Shown here piece after piece: positions 25,096-33,179 of a stretch of DNA of 42,194 nucleotides. Origin of the DNA: JAIQFR01 sp041494445 (GTDB lineage Bacteria > Acidobacteriota > Polarisedimenticolia > Polarisedimenticolales > JAIQFR01). The stretch lies in assembly GCA_041494445.1 (NCBI GenBank), contig JBGQAU010000017.1, positions 1-42,194 of the forward strand. The letters are read 5' to 3'. The notes beneath the pieces were generated by a model, which was not told where the DNA came from, did no database searches, and worked only from the letters and a program-made list of their open reading frames with translations. Both the position numbers and the translations under genes were made by a program. The first letter of the stretch is position 1, and each line of letters opens with the position of its first letter.

Positions 25096-25434
25096 ATGAA
25101 GAAGACGATCGCCGGTATCGCGGTTCTGGTGCTGGTGCTGTCGGTCGCGGTGGCCGTGGCAGGCGATGCCGCGAAGACCGTGAATCTCAAGGGGTGGATC
25201 ACCTGCTCCTGCTGCGCCAAGAAGAACGCCAACGCCGAAGGGAAGGACTGCACGATCGCGTGCGCGAAGAACGGCGCCGCCCTGGTGCTGTTCTCGGAAG
25301 GGACGTCTTACAAGCTCGCCGACCAGAAGGCGGCGATGGAGCACGTCGGCTACGAGGTGGTCGTATCCGGCGTCCTGGCCGAGGACGGGAGCCTCAGGGT
25401 CGAGTCGATCAAGAAGGCGCCGGCGAAGGCCTGA
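25096..25434 (+). CDS. small secreted Cys-rich protein (DUF5818-like)
   Basis: This is a 112-residue exported protein. A signal peptide (about 1-22, ending VAVAG) is followed by NLKGWITCSCCAKKNANAEG, then KDCTIACAKNGAALVLFSEG and YEVVVSGVLAEDGSLRVESI. The layout, a G-W-I strand, clustered Cys, a second C-x3-C and a small beta-barrel, resembles secreted DUF5818-type proteins common in acidobacteria. The family assignment is from memory of the pattern and is tentative. Five Cys (C-x-C-C and C-x3-C) could bind metal or form disulfides. ATG 25096 has GGGAGG upstream. Its stop touches the convergent pcnB stop. Confidence 0.7.
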   Translation: MKKTIAGIAVLVLVLSVAVAVAGDAAKTVNLKGWITCSCCAKKNANAEGKDCTIACAKNGAALVLFSEGTSYKLADQKAAMEHVGYEVVVSGVLAEDGSLRVESIKKAPAKA

Positions 25435-27288
25435 TCAGGTCGTCTCGCCCGAGACCGGCGGGGCGTCCGGGCCACCGCCGGGCGGCTTCCCGCGTCGCGG
25501 CCGGCGGCGCCGTCGCCGTTTTCGGCCGGGAGCACCGGCGGCGGAGGCCGTCGGGGCTTCCGTGACGCCCGCGGCGGCGGGCGGAGCTTCGAGCCCGCGG
25601 GCCACCGTGGCGGCGCCGTACCGGTCGGTGTCTCCGGCTTCGTCGTCCAGCTTCGGGGCGGTCGGGAGGGCGGCGAAGAAGTAGTCGTCGTCCCAGGGCG
25701 ACGGGAGGTTCGTCCGGCTCGCGGGTCGCTCGGCATGGACGCGCTGGGGCTTCGGGGCTGCGATGGCCGGAGGCGCGGCGGACTCCGGCACCGGTCCGGC
25801 CGGCGCGTCCTTCCGCCGGCGCCTCGAGCGCCGGCGCCGTCTCCGCCTTCGCGCGCCGGGCGCGCCCTCCTCCGCCAGCTCTTCCGGCCCCGCCTCCTGC
25901 TCCGAATGGGTCGCTCTCGCCGGCTCGGCCGGCGAAACCTCCGCCCCCGTGTGCCAGAACGCGACGGCCTCCCGGAAATCCCCGCCGAGCTTCGCGCTCA
26001 CCGCCTCGAGAATCCACAGCGCGTCGGCGAAGGCCGGGCGGTGCAGGGCCGCCTGGCGGGCTCCCCTCCTTAGGCCTCGGACGGGGACCATCCGACCGAG
26101 CAGGTGCAGTATCTGCCGGTACCGCTCCTGATCGCGCCGCGAGACCCGGAGCCGCACCGCCAACGGTCGCAGGAGGGCGTCCGTCACCTCCCGGAAGTTG
26201 ACGCCGCGAGGCGGCGAGGCCGTGCCGTCCCGTGTCCAGCCTAGCCGCTCCGCGAGCAGCGGCAGCGCCAGGACCGCGAGGATCTCGCCGGTGCTCGCCT
26301 CCTGCCGCTTCGCGAGGCGCGCGTCGATGGCGTCGGTCAAAGCGACCATCAGGTCCCGCGCGCCGGGGTCGCGCCGGTACCCTCCGGCCAGCTCGGGCAG
26401 AATCACGTCGAACACCCCCGTATCGAGGGTGAGCTCGAACGACCGGCGCGCCGCCCCGCCGCGGCAGAAGCGGTTGATCTCCTCGAGGACGCGCGGGGGG
26501 GCGGCGCGGGGGATCTCGACCCGCGTGCGTCTCAGCGCTTCGAGGGTGGCCTCCTCGATCTGGAAGTCCAGCCGTGCGGCGAACTTGATCGCGCGGAGGA
26601 TCCGGATCGGGTCCTCGCGGAAGCGGACCTCCGGGTCGCCGATGGTGCGGACCAGCCGGCGCCTCAGGTCGGAGAGGCCGTCGGCGTGGTCGAGGACGTT
26701 CCGCGAGCCGACGTCGTAGAGGAGCGCGTTGATCGTGAAGTCACGCCGCAGCGCGTCCTCCTCCGCGGTGCCGAACACGTTGTCCTCGCGGATCAGCAGG
26801 TCCTTGCGCCCGGGCTCGTCGGCGCCCTCCCGCTCGTCCCCGTCGTAGGCCCGGAACGTGGCGACCTCGATGATCTTTCCGCTCTGGAAGTAGACGTGGG
26901 CGAGGCGGAAGCGGCGCCCGATGATCCGGCAATTGCTGAACAGACGCTTGACCTGTCGCGGCGTGGCCGACGTGCCGATGTCGAAGTCCTTCGGCCGGCG
27001 GGCGAGCAGGAGGTCGCGCACGCAGCCCCCGACGAGGTAGGCCGTGTGGTTGAAGCGGGTGAGGCGCTCGAGAATTCGGACCGCGTCCGGGTCCAGCTCG
27101 GTCGGATCGATCGGACGGTGGATGACCCGCGGCCCGTGCCGGATCGGCACCGGCGCGCTCGTCCCGACGACAGGAGGAGCCGCGTCCGCCGGAGGGACCC
27201 GCAGGGCCGGCTCCTCGGCGGCGGGAGCCTCCCTCGCGCGAGGTGCCTTCGGGATGCGTGTCAGCAGATTGCGGATTCGCCTCAGCAT
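25435..27288 (-). CDS. pcnB: PcnB-type poly(A) polymerase with Arg-rich C-terminal tail
   Basis: This is a 617-residue class II nucleotidyltransferase. The active site is YLVGGCVRDLLLARRPKDFDIG with Asp101 and Asp103. It continues into the poly(A)-polymerase signature RLFSNCRIIGRRFRLAHV and EEDALRRDFTINALLYD, which favours PcnB over a CCA-adding enzyme. E. coli PcnB is about 465 residues. The extra length here is an N-terminal Pro/Ala-rich leader (about 1-60) and a long disordered tail from about 455. The tail holds two arginine runs (about 478-491 and 587-600), which suggests RNA binding. Poly(A) addition promotes mRNA decay. ATG 27288 has only a weak GAAG site. Confidence 0.87.
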   Translation of the reverse strand: MLRRIRNLLTRIPKAPRAREAPAAEEPALRVPPADAAPPVVGTSAPVPIRHGPRVIHRPIDPTELDPDAVRILERLTRFNHTAYLVGGCVRDLLLARRPKDFDIGTSATPRQVKRLFSNCRIIGRRFRLAHVYFQSGKIIEVATFRAYDGDEREGADEPGRKDLLIREDNVFGTAEEDALRRDFTINALLYDVGSRNVLDHADGLSDLRRRLVRTIGDPEVRFREDPIRILRAIKFAARLDFQIEEATLEALRRTRVEIPRAAPPRVLEEINRFCRGGAARRSFELTLDTGVFDVILPELAGGYRRDPGARDLMVALTDAIDARLAKRQEASTGEILAVLALPLLAERLGWTRDGTASPPRGVNFREVTDALLRPLAVRLRVSRRDQERYRQILHLLGRMVPVRGLRRGARQAALHRPAFADALWILEAVSAKLGGDFREAVAFWHTGAEVSPAEPARATHSEQEAGPEELAEEGAPGARRRRRRRRSRRRRKDAPAGPVPESAAPPAIAAPKPQRVHAERPASRTNLPSPWDDDYFFAALPTAPKLDDEAGDTDRYGAATVARGLEAPPAAAGVTEAPTASAAGAPGRKRRRRRRPRRGKPPGGGPDAPPVSGETT

Positions 27289-27436
27289 CGTCTTCGGTGT
27301 CTACGGTCGTCGGCCATCGAACTCGACGACCCACGCGCACCACTATATCAGGCGCGACGGCGGAGGGCGCCGCGGACGCCGTTCTTTGACCGGCGGGCAG
27401 GCGCCGCCGGGAGAAATTCCGGGCTAAAATACCCGG

Positions 27437-28399
27437 GTGCGCCGCTCGCGAACAGGGACCGCCGTGCTCCTCGCCGCCATCGTGCTGGCGCCAAGCGTGT
27501 CGAGGTCCAGGGAACCGGTTCCCCCCGGGGGCCCCTCGCCGCCGCGATCGCTTCCCGGGGACCGCGGCGAGTCCCCGCCGCCTCCCGACGCCAAGAAGAA
27601 GCCGAAGGAAGAAAAGCCCAAGCCCGAGGCCCCGTGGCAGATTCCCGAGGATCTGCGGGCTCAGCTCGCCCGCACCGCGGATCGTTACAAGGAGTACGCG
27701 CTCCGCTTCACCTGCCTCGAGACGGTCCGCCTCGCCCGGTACGACGCCGACGGGGAGGCGTCCGACGAGTCGGTGCGGCGGTACGCGTACCTTCTCGAGC
27801 GCGAGGGGGAGGGCGAGACGCTCCGCGAGTACCGGCAGAAAGTCAGGGAGGACGGCACCCCCCGCGGCGGCGAGGTCCGTGACGAGGAGCCCTTCCCGCC
27901 GGCTTACGCCTGGGTGCAGTTGTTCAGCCGGTTCGCCCAGTCGTTCTTCGCCTACCGCGACCGAGGGGAGCGGGTCGAGGGGTACGACTGGGTGCGAGAG
28001 ATCGAGTTCCGCGGGGCCCTCCCGTTCACCGACGGCAAGGACATCCGCCAGTGGGAGGGAACGGCCCTGGTGGACGCCGTCACGCTCTCGCCGATCGAGA
28101 TCCACGCGCAGCCGACGGGGCAGGACGCGCGGGTCCGCGCGCTCTACGACCGGTGGTCGCAGGCGTTCAGTATCATCGGGCTCCACATGGCGCCGCGGCC
28201 GCTCCTCTACGGGGCCTTCGTGCAGCTCGGCCTTCGGAAGGACGGACTGAGCTTCCCCACGGAGATGCGGTACGACACGCGGATCGCGGTTTCGGCGAAG
28301 CGGTCGGTCCCGCGCCAGGCCTCGTCCCGCCGTTACGACGGCTATCAGTTCTTCAAGACGGCGACGACGGAAACTCCCGGCGCGGTGCTCGGGAAGTAG
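27437..28399 (+). CDS. secreted protein of unknown function with T-C motif
   Basis: This is a 320-residue exported protein that I do not recognise by name. It has a signal peptide (about 1-25), a Pro/Lys-rich linker to residue 70 (SPPPPDAKKKPKEEKPKPEA), then a globular part starting YKEYALRFTCLETVRLARY. The T-C-x-E-T element at the start of a beta-rich domain is common in acidobacterial secreted proteins with a LolA/LolB-like sheet, but the function is unknown. Later segments (EIEFRGALPFTDGKDIRQWEG, YDRWSQAFSIIGLHMAPRPL) contain no catalytic signature. The GTG start at 27437 has little Shine-Dalgarno signal. It is divergent from pcnB. Confidence 0.65.
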   Translation: MRRSRTGTAVLLAAIVLAPSVSRSREPVPPGGPSPPRSLPGDRGESPPPPDAKKKPKEEKPKPEAPWQIPEDLRAQLARTADRYKEYALRFTCLETVRLARYDADGEASDESVRRYAYLLEREGEGETLREYRQKVREDGTPRGGEVRDEEPFPPAYAWVQLFSRFAQSFFAYRDRGERVEGYDWVREIEFRGALPFTDGKDIRQWEGTALVDAVTLSPIEIHAQPTGQDARVRALYDRWSQAFSIIGLHMAPRPLLYGAFVQLGLRKDGLSFPTEMRYDTRIAVSAKRSVPRQASSRRYDGYQFFKTATTETPGAVLGK

Positions 28400-28414
28400 C
28401 CGGGCGCCGAGCGC

Positions 28415-29578
28415 TCAGCGGGTCGCCGGGGGCGCGCCTCCCGCCTGCGCGGTCGGCGGCGGGGTCTTCGGCGGCGCGAGAGCCGGATCCGAGATCGAAA
28501 CCTTCGCTTTGGAGCGGAGCAGCGCGATCTGCCCCTCGAGCGTTTGGGCCCTGAGGTTCGCGGTGAATCGCTCGGTGAGCCTGTCCTTCACCTCGTCCCA
28601 GGCGAGCGCCTTCCCCGTCCGTCGCTCCAGGACCTTGATGACGTTGAAGCCCCGCGGGGTCTCGAAGACCGGCGAGACCTGGCCGATCGGCAGCGAGAAC
28701 GCCGGCTCCTCCAGCTGAGGAAACGTCGCGCCGCGCGGGAAGAAACCGACGTCCCCGCCTTTGGCGGCGCCGGCAGGCTGGGTGTACTGGTCCGCCAGCT
28801 TCCCGAAGTCCTCGCCCGCCTTCGCCTTGGCGTAGGCCTCCTCGATACGCTTCCTCGCCTCGTCCCGCTTCGCAGGAGGGTCCGAGGGAGACACGGCCAC
28901 GAGGATCTGGAGGACGTGGGCCTCGTCGCTGCTCTTGAACTTGTCCTTGTTGCTCTCGTACACCTTGCGGACCGCGGCCGGGTCCACCTTGACGTCCGCG
29001 GTCTTGGAGCGCGCCCACTGATCGGCAAGGAGCTGCGCCTCGAGGTCGGCGCGAATCTGCTCCTCGGTGACCATCGAGGCCACGAGCGACTTGCGGTAGG
29101 CGTCCTCGCTCGCGAAGCGCGACCGGTCGATCTTGATCCTCTCGTCGAGGTCCTTCTGTTCGACCTTCTGGCCCACGGCCTTGGCTGCCCGGGCCATGAG
29201 GTCGCTGTTGATCAGCGTCTGGAGGGACATGCGCAGCAGCTCGGTTTCCTGCTCCGGCGACACCGTGATCCCTCGCTGGTCGAGCTGCATCCGGTACGCG
29301 GACGCAAGCCCGTAGACCTGTCGCACCGTGATCGGACGGCCGTCCACCGTCGCCACGACGGTCGAAGGGTTCCGCTGCGGAGCGGCCTCTCGGGCGCCGG
29401 GCGGGACCCCCGGTGCGCCGACCGCGGCCGGAGCGGGGCCGCCCTGCCGGGCCGCCGGGGTCCCCGGCGCCGTGGGGGCCTCCGTCTTGGGTCCGCCGCA
29501 CCCCGCCAGGAGCGCGATCGATCCCAAGAGGAACAGGCCGACGACGAGCCGGAGCGAGTGAGTCCCTGTTCGAACCAT
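28415..29578 (-). CDS. parvulin-type peptidyl-prolyl isomerase lipoprotein (SurA/PrsA-like)
   Basis: This is a 387-residue periplasmic folding factor. The lipobox LLAGC puts the lipidated Cys at residue 27. It is followed by a Pro/Ala linker (about 30-70), a SurA N-like helical chaperone domain (about 72-205, starting VVATVDGRPITVRQVYGLAS) and a parvulin isomerase domain (about 215-320, with HVLQILVAV, GGDVGFFPRG and ETPRGFNVIKVLERR). A Pro-rich tail closes it. Its job is likely cis-trans isomerisation of prolines in outer-membrane or secreted proteins. ATG 29578 has GGGAGG upstream. The many secreted proteins nearby are plausible clients. Confidence 0.87.
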   Translation of the reverse strand: MVRTGTHSLRLVVGLFLLGSIALLAGCGGPKTEAPTAPGTPAARQGGPAPAAVGAPGVPPGAREAAPQRNPSTVVATVDGRPITVRQVYGLASAYRMQLDQRGITVSPEQETELLRMSLQTLINSDLMARAAKAVGQKVEQKDLDERIKIDRSRFASEDAYRKSLVASMVTEEQIRADLEAQLLADQWARSKTADVKVDPAAVRKVYESNKDKFKSSDEAHVLQILVAVSPSDPPAKRDEARKRIEEAYAKAKAGEDFGKLADQYTQPAGAAKGGDVGFFPRGATFPQLEEPAFSLPIGQVSPVFETPRGFNVIKVLERRTGKALAWDEVKDRLTERFTANLRAQTLEGQIALLRSKAKVSISDPALAPPKTPPPTAQAGGAPPATR

Positions 29579-29757
29579 TCTGCCTCCCGGCGGGGACGCC
29601 CCCGCGAGTCGTGTCGGGCGCGACGATGCCCCGAACCCGCCATTGTAGAGGGCCGGCCGGTGCGCTTCAACCGGCACCGCGGATGCGGGCCGCGGCGCAT
29701 GCTACGATGCCGTGGCCCTTAAGGCGCGGCTGCACGGCACGGCGCGGGGGAGAAGGC

Positions 29758-30084
29758 GTGAAGGAGACCGGCGACGGCGGCGGGATCCCCGAAGAGGAGT
29801 TTCCCGCGGAGGTCGCGCTCCCCGTCGAGGACCGGCTCGACCTCCACCCGTTCCAGCCGCGCGAGATCGGGTCGGTCGTAGGGTCGTATCTCGATGCCGC
29901 GCTCGAGGCCGGCTTCCAGGAGGTAAGGCTGATCCACGGCCGCGGGATCGGCGTGCAGCGCGAGATCGTTCGATCGGTCCTGTCGCGCCATCCCGGTGTC
30001 GTCGGCTTCGAGGACGCCCCACCCGACCGCGGCGGCTGGGGCGCGACGGTGGTGCGCCTCCGCCCCCGCGCGCGCACCGATTGA
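29758..30084 (+). CDS. stand-alone Smr-domain protein
   Basis: This is a 108-residue cytoplasmic protein consisting of an Smr domain with a short acidic lead. LDLHPFQPREIGSVVGSYLD holds the LDLH motif (27-30), and RLIHGRGIGVQREIVRSVL holds the H-G-x-G motif (60-63), both typical of the Smr nuclease fold from MutS2 tails. Stand-alone members are linked to DNA or RNA nicking; the substrate here is unknown. The start is GTG 29758 with GGGGGAGAAG upstream. A gene for a small CPCC-motif protein follows 44 bases later. Confidence 0.83.
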   Translation: MKETGDGGGIPEEEFPAEVALPVEDRLDLHPFQPREIGSVVGSYLDAALEAGFQEVRLIHGRGIGVQREIVRSVLSRHPGVVGFEDAPPDRGGWGATVVRLRPRARTD

Positions 30085-30128
30085 CGGGCCACGCGACGCG
30101 CCGGACAATGGAGCCGGAGGTCACGACG

Positions 30129-30419
30129 ATGTCCGCGACGCTCGACGTCCTCTGTCCCTGCTGCGGGAACAAGATGAAGGTGGACGCCGCCTCGGGAGAG
30201 ATCCTCGCCGAGGAGCGCCCGGTCCCGAAGCCCTCGAAGAGCTTCGAGCAGGCGATGACGGAGGTGAAAACCGGCGCGCAGAAGCGCGAGGAGGCGTTCT
30301 CGAAGGCCGCCGACCGCACCCGCAACCAGCAGGACCTCCTCGACAAGAAGTTCGAGGAGGCCCGAAAGAAGGCCAAGGACGAAAAGGGCCGCCCGCCGAG
30401 CATCTTCGATCTCGAGTAG
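30129..30419 (+). CDS. small CPCC-motif protein with charged helical tail
   Basis: This is a 96-residue cytoplasmic protein of unknown function. The N-terminus LDVLCPCCGNKMKVDAASGE is a minimal knuckle with C-P-C-C-G-N, as in a half zinc ribbon. Residues 35-96 are almost entirely charged (SFEQAMTEVKTGAQKREEAF, KKFEEARKKAKDEKGRP) and probably form one long helix or coiled coil. With only three Cys in the knuckle it may need to pair with itself or a partner to hold a metal. ATG 30129 is set by GGAGG at 30116-30120; an in-frame ATG at 30108 lies before that site and lacks one of its own. Confidence 0.7.
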   Translation: MSATLDVLCPCCGNKMKVDAASGEILAEERPVPKPSKSFEQAMTEVKTGAQKREEAFSKAADRTRNQQDLLDKKFEEARKKAKDEKGRPPSIFDLE

Positions 30420-30452
30420 CGCGAATCGTCGCACGTTGTAGAATGCGCTCCG

Positions 30453-31796
30453 ATGACGAGGCAACGAACATCGATCGCGGCGCTGCTCGTCCTGATCCCG
30501 CTCCTCCTCGCGTCCCAGGCGGCGGCATCGCCTCCCCAGCCTCGCCGACACCGCCACCCGAAGCCGACGCGACCGCCGCTGGACATGGTCTGGCACGTGG
30601 AGACGCTCGCGGGCGACGTCCTGGACTCCCGCTACGCCGACGAGCCGATCAACCCCGCGTCGGTCGTCAAGGTGGCGACCTCGTGGTGGGCGCTCGACAA
30701 GCTCGGTCCCGATCACCGCTTCGAGACGCGCTTCAGGGTCCGCGGGACGCTCGACCGGGAGAAGGGCATCCTGCGGGGCGATCTCGTCGTCGAGGGGGGC
30801 GGGGACCCCGACTTCCAGGCGGAGAACGCGTTCCTCACCGCGGCCGCGCTGAACCGGCTCGACGTGAGGCAGGTCACCGGCGCGCTGGTCGTCAACCACC
30901 GGTTCTGGATGGGATGGGAGGATGGCTCGGCCGGGATGGAGCGCGACCCGGACCGTCGCGCGGCGCTCATGGGGACGCGGCTCAAGCAGGCGCTCGACCC
31001 CAGGGCGTGGAGCCGCTCGACTCGCGCCGCGTGGCGAGAGTTCGCCGGGCGACGGGGCCTGTACGCCGACCATCCGCCGCGCGTGGCGATCGCCAAGGGT
31101 GTCCGGGTCGACGACGCGACGGACGGCGCCGAGGTCGCGGTCGTGCATCGCTCGAAGCCGCTGGCCGACACGCTCCGCCGCTTCAACTGTTTCTCGAACA
31201 ACGACATCGAACGGGTCGGGGCCGCGCTCGGACCGGCGGGTGAGCTGGCGCAGCGGCTCGGGGAGGCGATCGGCGCTTCGCCGGATCTCGTCCGCCTCGA
31301 GACCACGTCGGGCCTCGGCGAGAACCGGATCACGCCGCGCCTCGCCGTGCGGATGATGCGCGAATTCCGCCGGACCGGCGACAAGGTCGGACGAGGCGTC
31401 GAATCGCTCCTGCCCGTCGCGGGATGCGATCCCGGCACCGTGACGCGGTTTTTCCCGCTGCTGTCCGAGGGGCCGAACGCCACCGCGCTCGTCGCCAAGA
31501 CCGGGACCCTTACCGCGACGGACGGCGGGATCTCGGTGCTGGCCGGGTTCCTGAACACCGCGCAGGGCGAGCTGGTGTTCTGCATCGCCGCCCCGCACGC
31601 CGCGGGGCGGGTCAAGCGGGCGCGCCATCAGGAGGAGCAGTGGCTCCTCGCTCTGCTGGCGAGCCACGGAGGCCCGGCGCCGCGCCCGTGCGCGCCACCC
31701 CTCCCCTCGGCGGACGCCGACGCGGACGTGGTTCTCGCGGCGTTCCCTGCGGGGACCGTCGCGCCCGACGCGGGGAGGACCGCGGTCCGGCCGTGA
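30453..31796 (+). CDS. dacB: D-alanyl-D-alanine carboxypeptidase/endopeptidase, PBP4 (S13) type
   Basis: This is a 447-residue periplasmic penicillin-binding protein that trims peptidoglycan stem peptides. A signal peptide covers about 1-25. The three active-site motifs are SxxK (Ser70-Val-Val-Lys73 in NPASVVKVATSWW), SxN (Ser248-Asn-Asn250 in FNCFSNNDIERVG) and KTG (Lys349 in VAKTGTLTATDGG). Segments such as GDLVVEGGGDPDF and TTSGLGENRITPR are typical of the S13 family. The C-terminal 60 residues are Pro/Ala-rich and probably disordered. ATG 30453 was chosen. It is 33 bases after the CPCC-motif gene, so co-transcription is possible. Confidence 0.85.
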   Translation: MTRQRTSIAALLVLIPLLLASQAAASPPQPRRHRHPKPTRPPLDMVWHVETLAGDVLDSRYADEPINPASVVKVATSWWALDKLGPDHRFETRFRVRGTLDREKGILRGDLVVEGGGDPDFQAENAFLTAAALNRLDVRQVTGALVVNHRFWMGWEDGSAGMERDPDRRAALMGTRLKQALDPRAWSRSTRAAWREFAGRRGLYADHPPRVAIAKGVRVDDATDGAEVAVVHRSKPLADTLRRFNCFSNNDIERVGAALGPAGELAQRLGEAIGASPDLVRLETTSGLGENRITPRLAVRMMREFRRTGDKVGRGVESLLPVAGCDPGTVTRFFPLLSEGPNATALVAKTGTLTATDGGISVLAGFLNTAQGELVFCIAAPHAAGRVKRARHQEEQWLLALLASHGGPAPRPCAPPLPSADADADVVLAAFPAGTVAPDAGRTAVRP

Positions 31797-31808
31797 GGGA
31801 GCGGGTTT

Positions 31809-32180
31809 CTACGTTTCCCTCTTGTGCCACCACTCCCGGAACAGACGGCACTTTCCCTCGCCGTCGAGGGTGACCGCCGCGACGCCGTCGAGGTGGACGC
31901 GCTTGCCCGACGGGATCCTGAGGAACGACGCCCACCAGTGGGCGATCCCGGTCTCCCCGGCCGCGGCCAGCAACTCGTAGTGGAAGCGGATGTCGTCCTG
32001 CGTGCGCGGGATGTGCTCCCAGTACGCGCGGACGGTCGCCCGGCCGCGCATCGGGTCGCGGTACGGCGCCTCCTGGTACACCGCCAGCTCGGCGAAGAGA
32101 GAGGCCGCCAGCTCGGGGTCCCGCGTCTCCCAGGCGCGCTTGTAACTCTCGAGCCAATCGCGGAACGGGTCGGGGCTCAT
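31809..32180 (-). CDS. SnoaL-like/NTF2-fold protein
   Basis: This is a 123-residue cytoplasmic protein of the NTF2/SnoaL superfamily. The opening DWLESYKRAWETRDPELAAS and then YQEAPYRDPMRGRATVRAYW are the usual helix and cone-edge strand of such ligand-binding or isomerase domains. RLFREWWHKRET closes the fold. No diagnostic catalytic pair can be assigned. It converges with the PBP4 gene, with 12 bases between stops. Confidence 0.78.
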   Translation of the reverse strand: MSPDPFRDWLESYKRAWETRDPELAASLFAELAVYQEAPYRDPMRGRATVRAYWEHIPRTQDDIRFHYELLAAAGETGIAHWWASFLRIPSGKRVHLDGVAAVTLDGEGKCRLFREWWHKRET

Positions 32181-32227
32181 GCGGTGAGATTAGCGCGGGC
32201 GCCGGGAAGGGACAAGGGACGCCGCCG

Positions 32228-32647
32228 TCAGTTCAGGCCCACTACCTCGAACCCCAGAGCCCGCGCCGCAGTTCCCAGCGCGACGTCGTGGGTCGCCATG
32301 ACGATGTCGGGGCTCCTGGCCTCGCGCCACGCCAGCGCCGTGGCCAGGTGGATAGCATCCAGCGTGCCGAGCGGCGTGGGAAACGGCTGCGAAGCGCGCG
32401 AGAGGATGGACCGCCCGGGCTCCACCACCGACATCTCCTCGAGGAGCCGGAAGACCGACTCCCGGCGCGCCGCGAGATCGCGGTCGGACAGCCCCGCGCG
32501 GAGCCTCAGGCGGTCGAGCGTCCTAAGGCACTCGACCTCGACGAGAGCGCTGGCGATCCCCTCGCGAACCCGCTTCCACTCCCTCAGCCGGTTCCGCTGG
32601 CCGAGGACGACGCGGAGCACGACGGAAGCATCCAGGTAGGCGATCAT
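32228..32647 (-). CDS. vapC: PIN-domain ribonuclease toxin (VapC-like)
   Basis: This is a 139-residue PIN-domain protein, expected to cleave RNA when free of its antitoxin. The acidic metal-binding residues are in place: Asp6 in YLDASVVLR, Glu37 in SALVEVECLRTL, Asp97 in GTLDAIHLATAL and Asp121 in MATHDVALG. The length is normal for VapC. Its ATG overlaps the antitoxin stop (ATGA), the standard coupling in these modules. The RNA target cannot be predicted. Confidence 0.87.
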   Translation of the reverse strand: MIAYLDASVVLRVVLGQRNRLREWKRVREGIASALVEVECLRTLDRLRLRAGLSDRDLAARRESVFRLLEEMSVVEPGRSILSRASQPFPTPLGTLDAIHLATALAWREARSPDIVMATHDVALGTAARALGFEVVGLN

Positions 32648-32913
32648 CGCTCGCCCTGCCGCTCTTCCAGCAGCAGCTCGACGACGTCCACGCCAGTCTC
32701 GAGAGGGGGCGGCAGCGGGACGCGCTGCAGGGACGGCGACTTCCCGAGGGGCTTGCGCACCACGAGGGGCTCGCCCTCCGGAGCGTAGGGGACGAGGCGC
32801 GCGACCGGGGTGTTCCGATCCATGACGACGAGAGTGCGGCCGCCGCGCACCTCGCGCAGGTACTCGCTCAGCCGCGCCTTGAGCTCGGCGATCTTCGCGT
32901 GCTTCATGACCAT
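32644..32913 (-). CDS. vapB: Phd/YefM-type antitoxin (VapB-like)
   Basis: This is an 89-residue antitoxin. The N-terminal KHAKIAELKARLSEYLREVR and TLVVMDRNTPVARLVPY are the dimeric Phd/YefM DNA-binding fold. The C-terminal part is Pro- and acid-rich and would wrap the PIN toxin. ATG 32913 and ATG 32907 are both possible starts. An inverted repeat overlaps the start region and fits autoregulation by the toxin-antitoxin complex. Confidence 0.85.
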   Translation of the reverse strand: MVMKHAKIAELKARLSEYLREVRGGRTLVVMDRNTPVARLVPYAPEGEPLVVRKPLGKSPSLQRVPLPPPLETGVDVVELLLEERQGER

Positions 32914-32934
32914 AACATAGTCACATCAGGTCAT
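32906..32934 (-). promoter_or_regulatory. inverted repeat at the toxin-antitoxin start, likely operator
   Basis: ATGACC (32906-32911) and GGTCAT (32929-32934) are perfect 6-bp arms around a 17-base A+T-rich spacer that contains TATGTT on the minus strand. It overlaps the antitoxin start codons, so a bound repressor would block transcription or initiation. The A+T richness contrasts with the surrounding DNA. Confidence 0.5.
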
Positions 32935-33080
32935 AAAGGCAAGGGGCGCGGTGTCCGGCGGAGGAGTCGGGACCCGGCGTGATCGTCCTACCTCGGCCCC
33001 GGCTCGAACCTCTCGTCTTCGCCCTCCACCGGGGCCTGGTTCCGGGCGTCCCGCTCCGCGGGGCGGCAGCCGGGGGCCAG

Positions 33081-33179
33081 TCAGGTCGAGACGCCGGCCC
33101 TCGGCAGCAGGAAGCGGTTCAGCACGAACCAGCCGGCGAAGACCGCGATCAGCAGAAGGACGTTTCCGAGACGTTCCAT
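33081..33179 (-). CDS. 32-residue single-span membrane peptide at end of efflux operon
   Basis: This is a very short open frame with one hydrophobic helix: ERLGNVLLLIAVFAGWFVLN, then RFLLPRAGVST. The ATG at 33179 overlaps the preceding stop (TGATG), the same coupling used throughout the operon, which supports translation. Small one-helix subunits accompany several transport systems, such as AcrZ with AcrB or KdpF with KdpABC. By analogy it could bind the RND permease. No family name can be assigned from sequence. Confidence 0.6.
   Translation of the reverse strand: MERLGNVLLLIAVFAGWFVLNRFLLPRAGVST

Noticed and set aside
27386..27430. TTGACC (27386) and TAAAAT (27425) as a promoter for the secreted protein at 27437
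   Set aside because: The boxes are 33 bases apart, far from the 15-19 a sigma70 promoter needs, and the -10 is too close to the start codon unless the mRNA is almost leaderless.
29667..31667. Minus-strand open frame of about 670 codons opposite Smr, CPCC and PBP4 genes
   Set aside because: It spans three real genes, has no domain, and is explained by GC bias.
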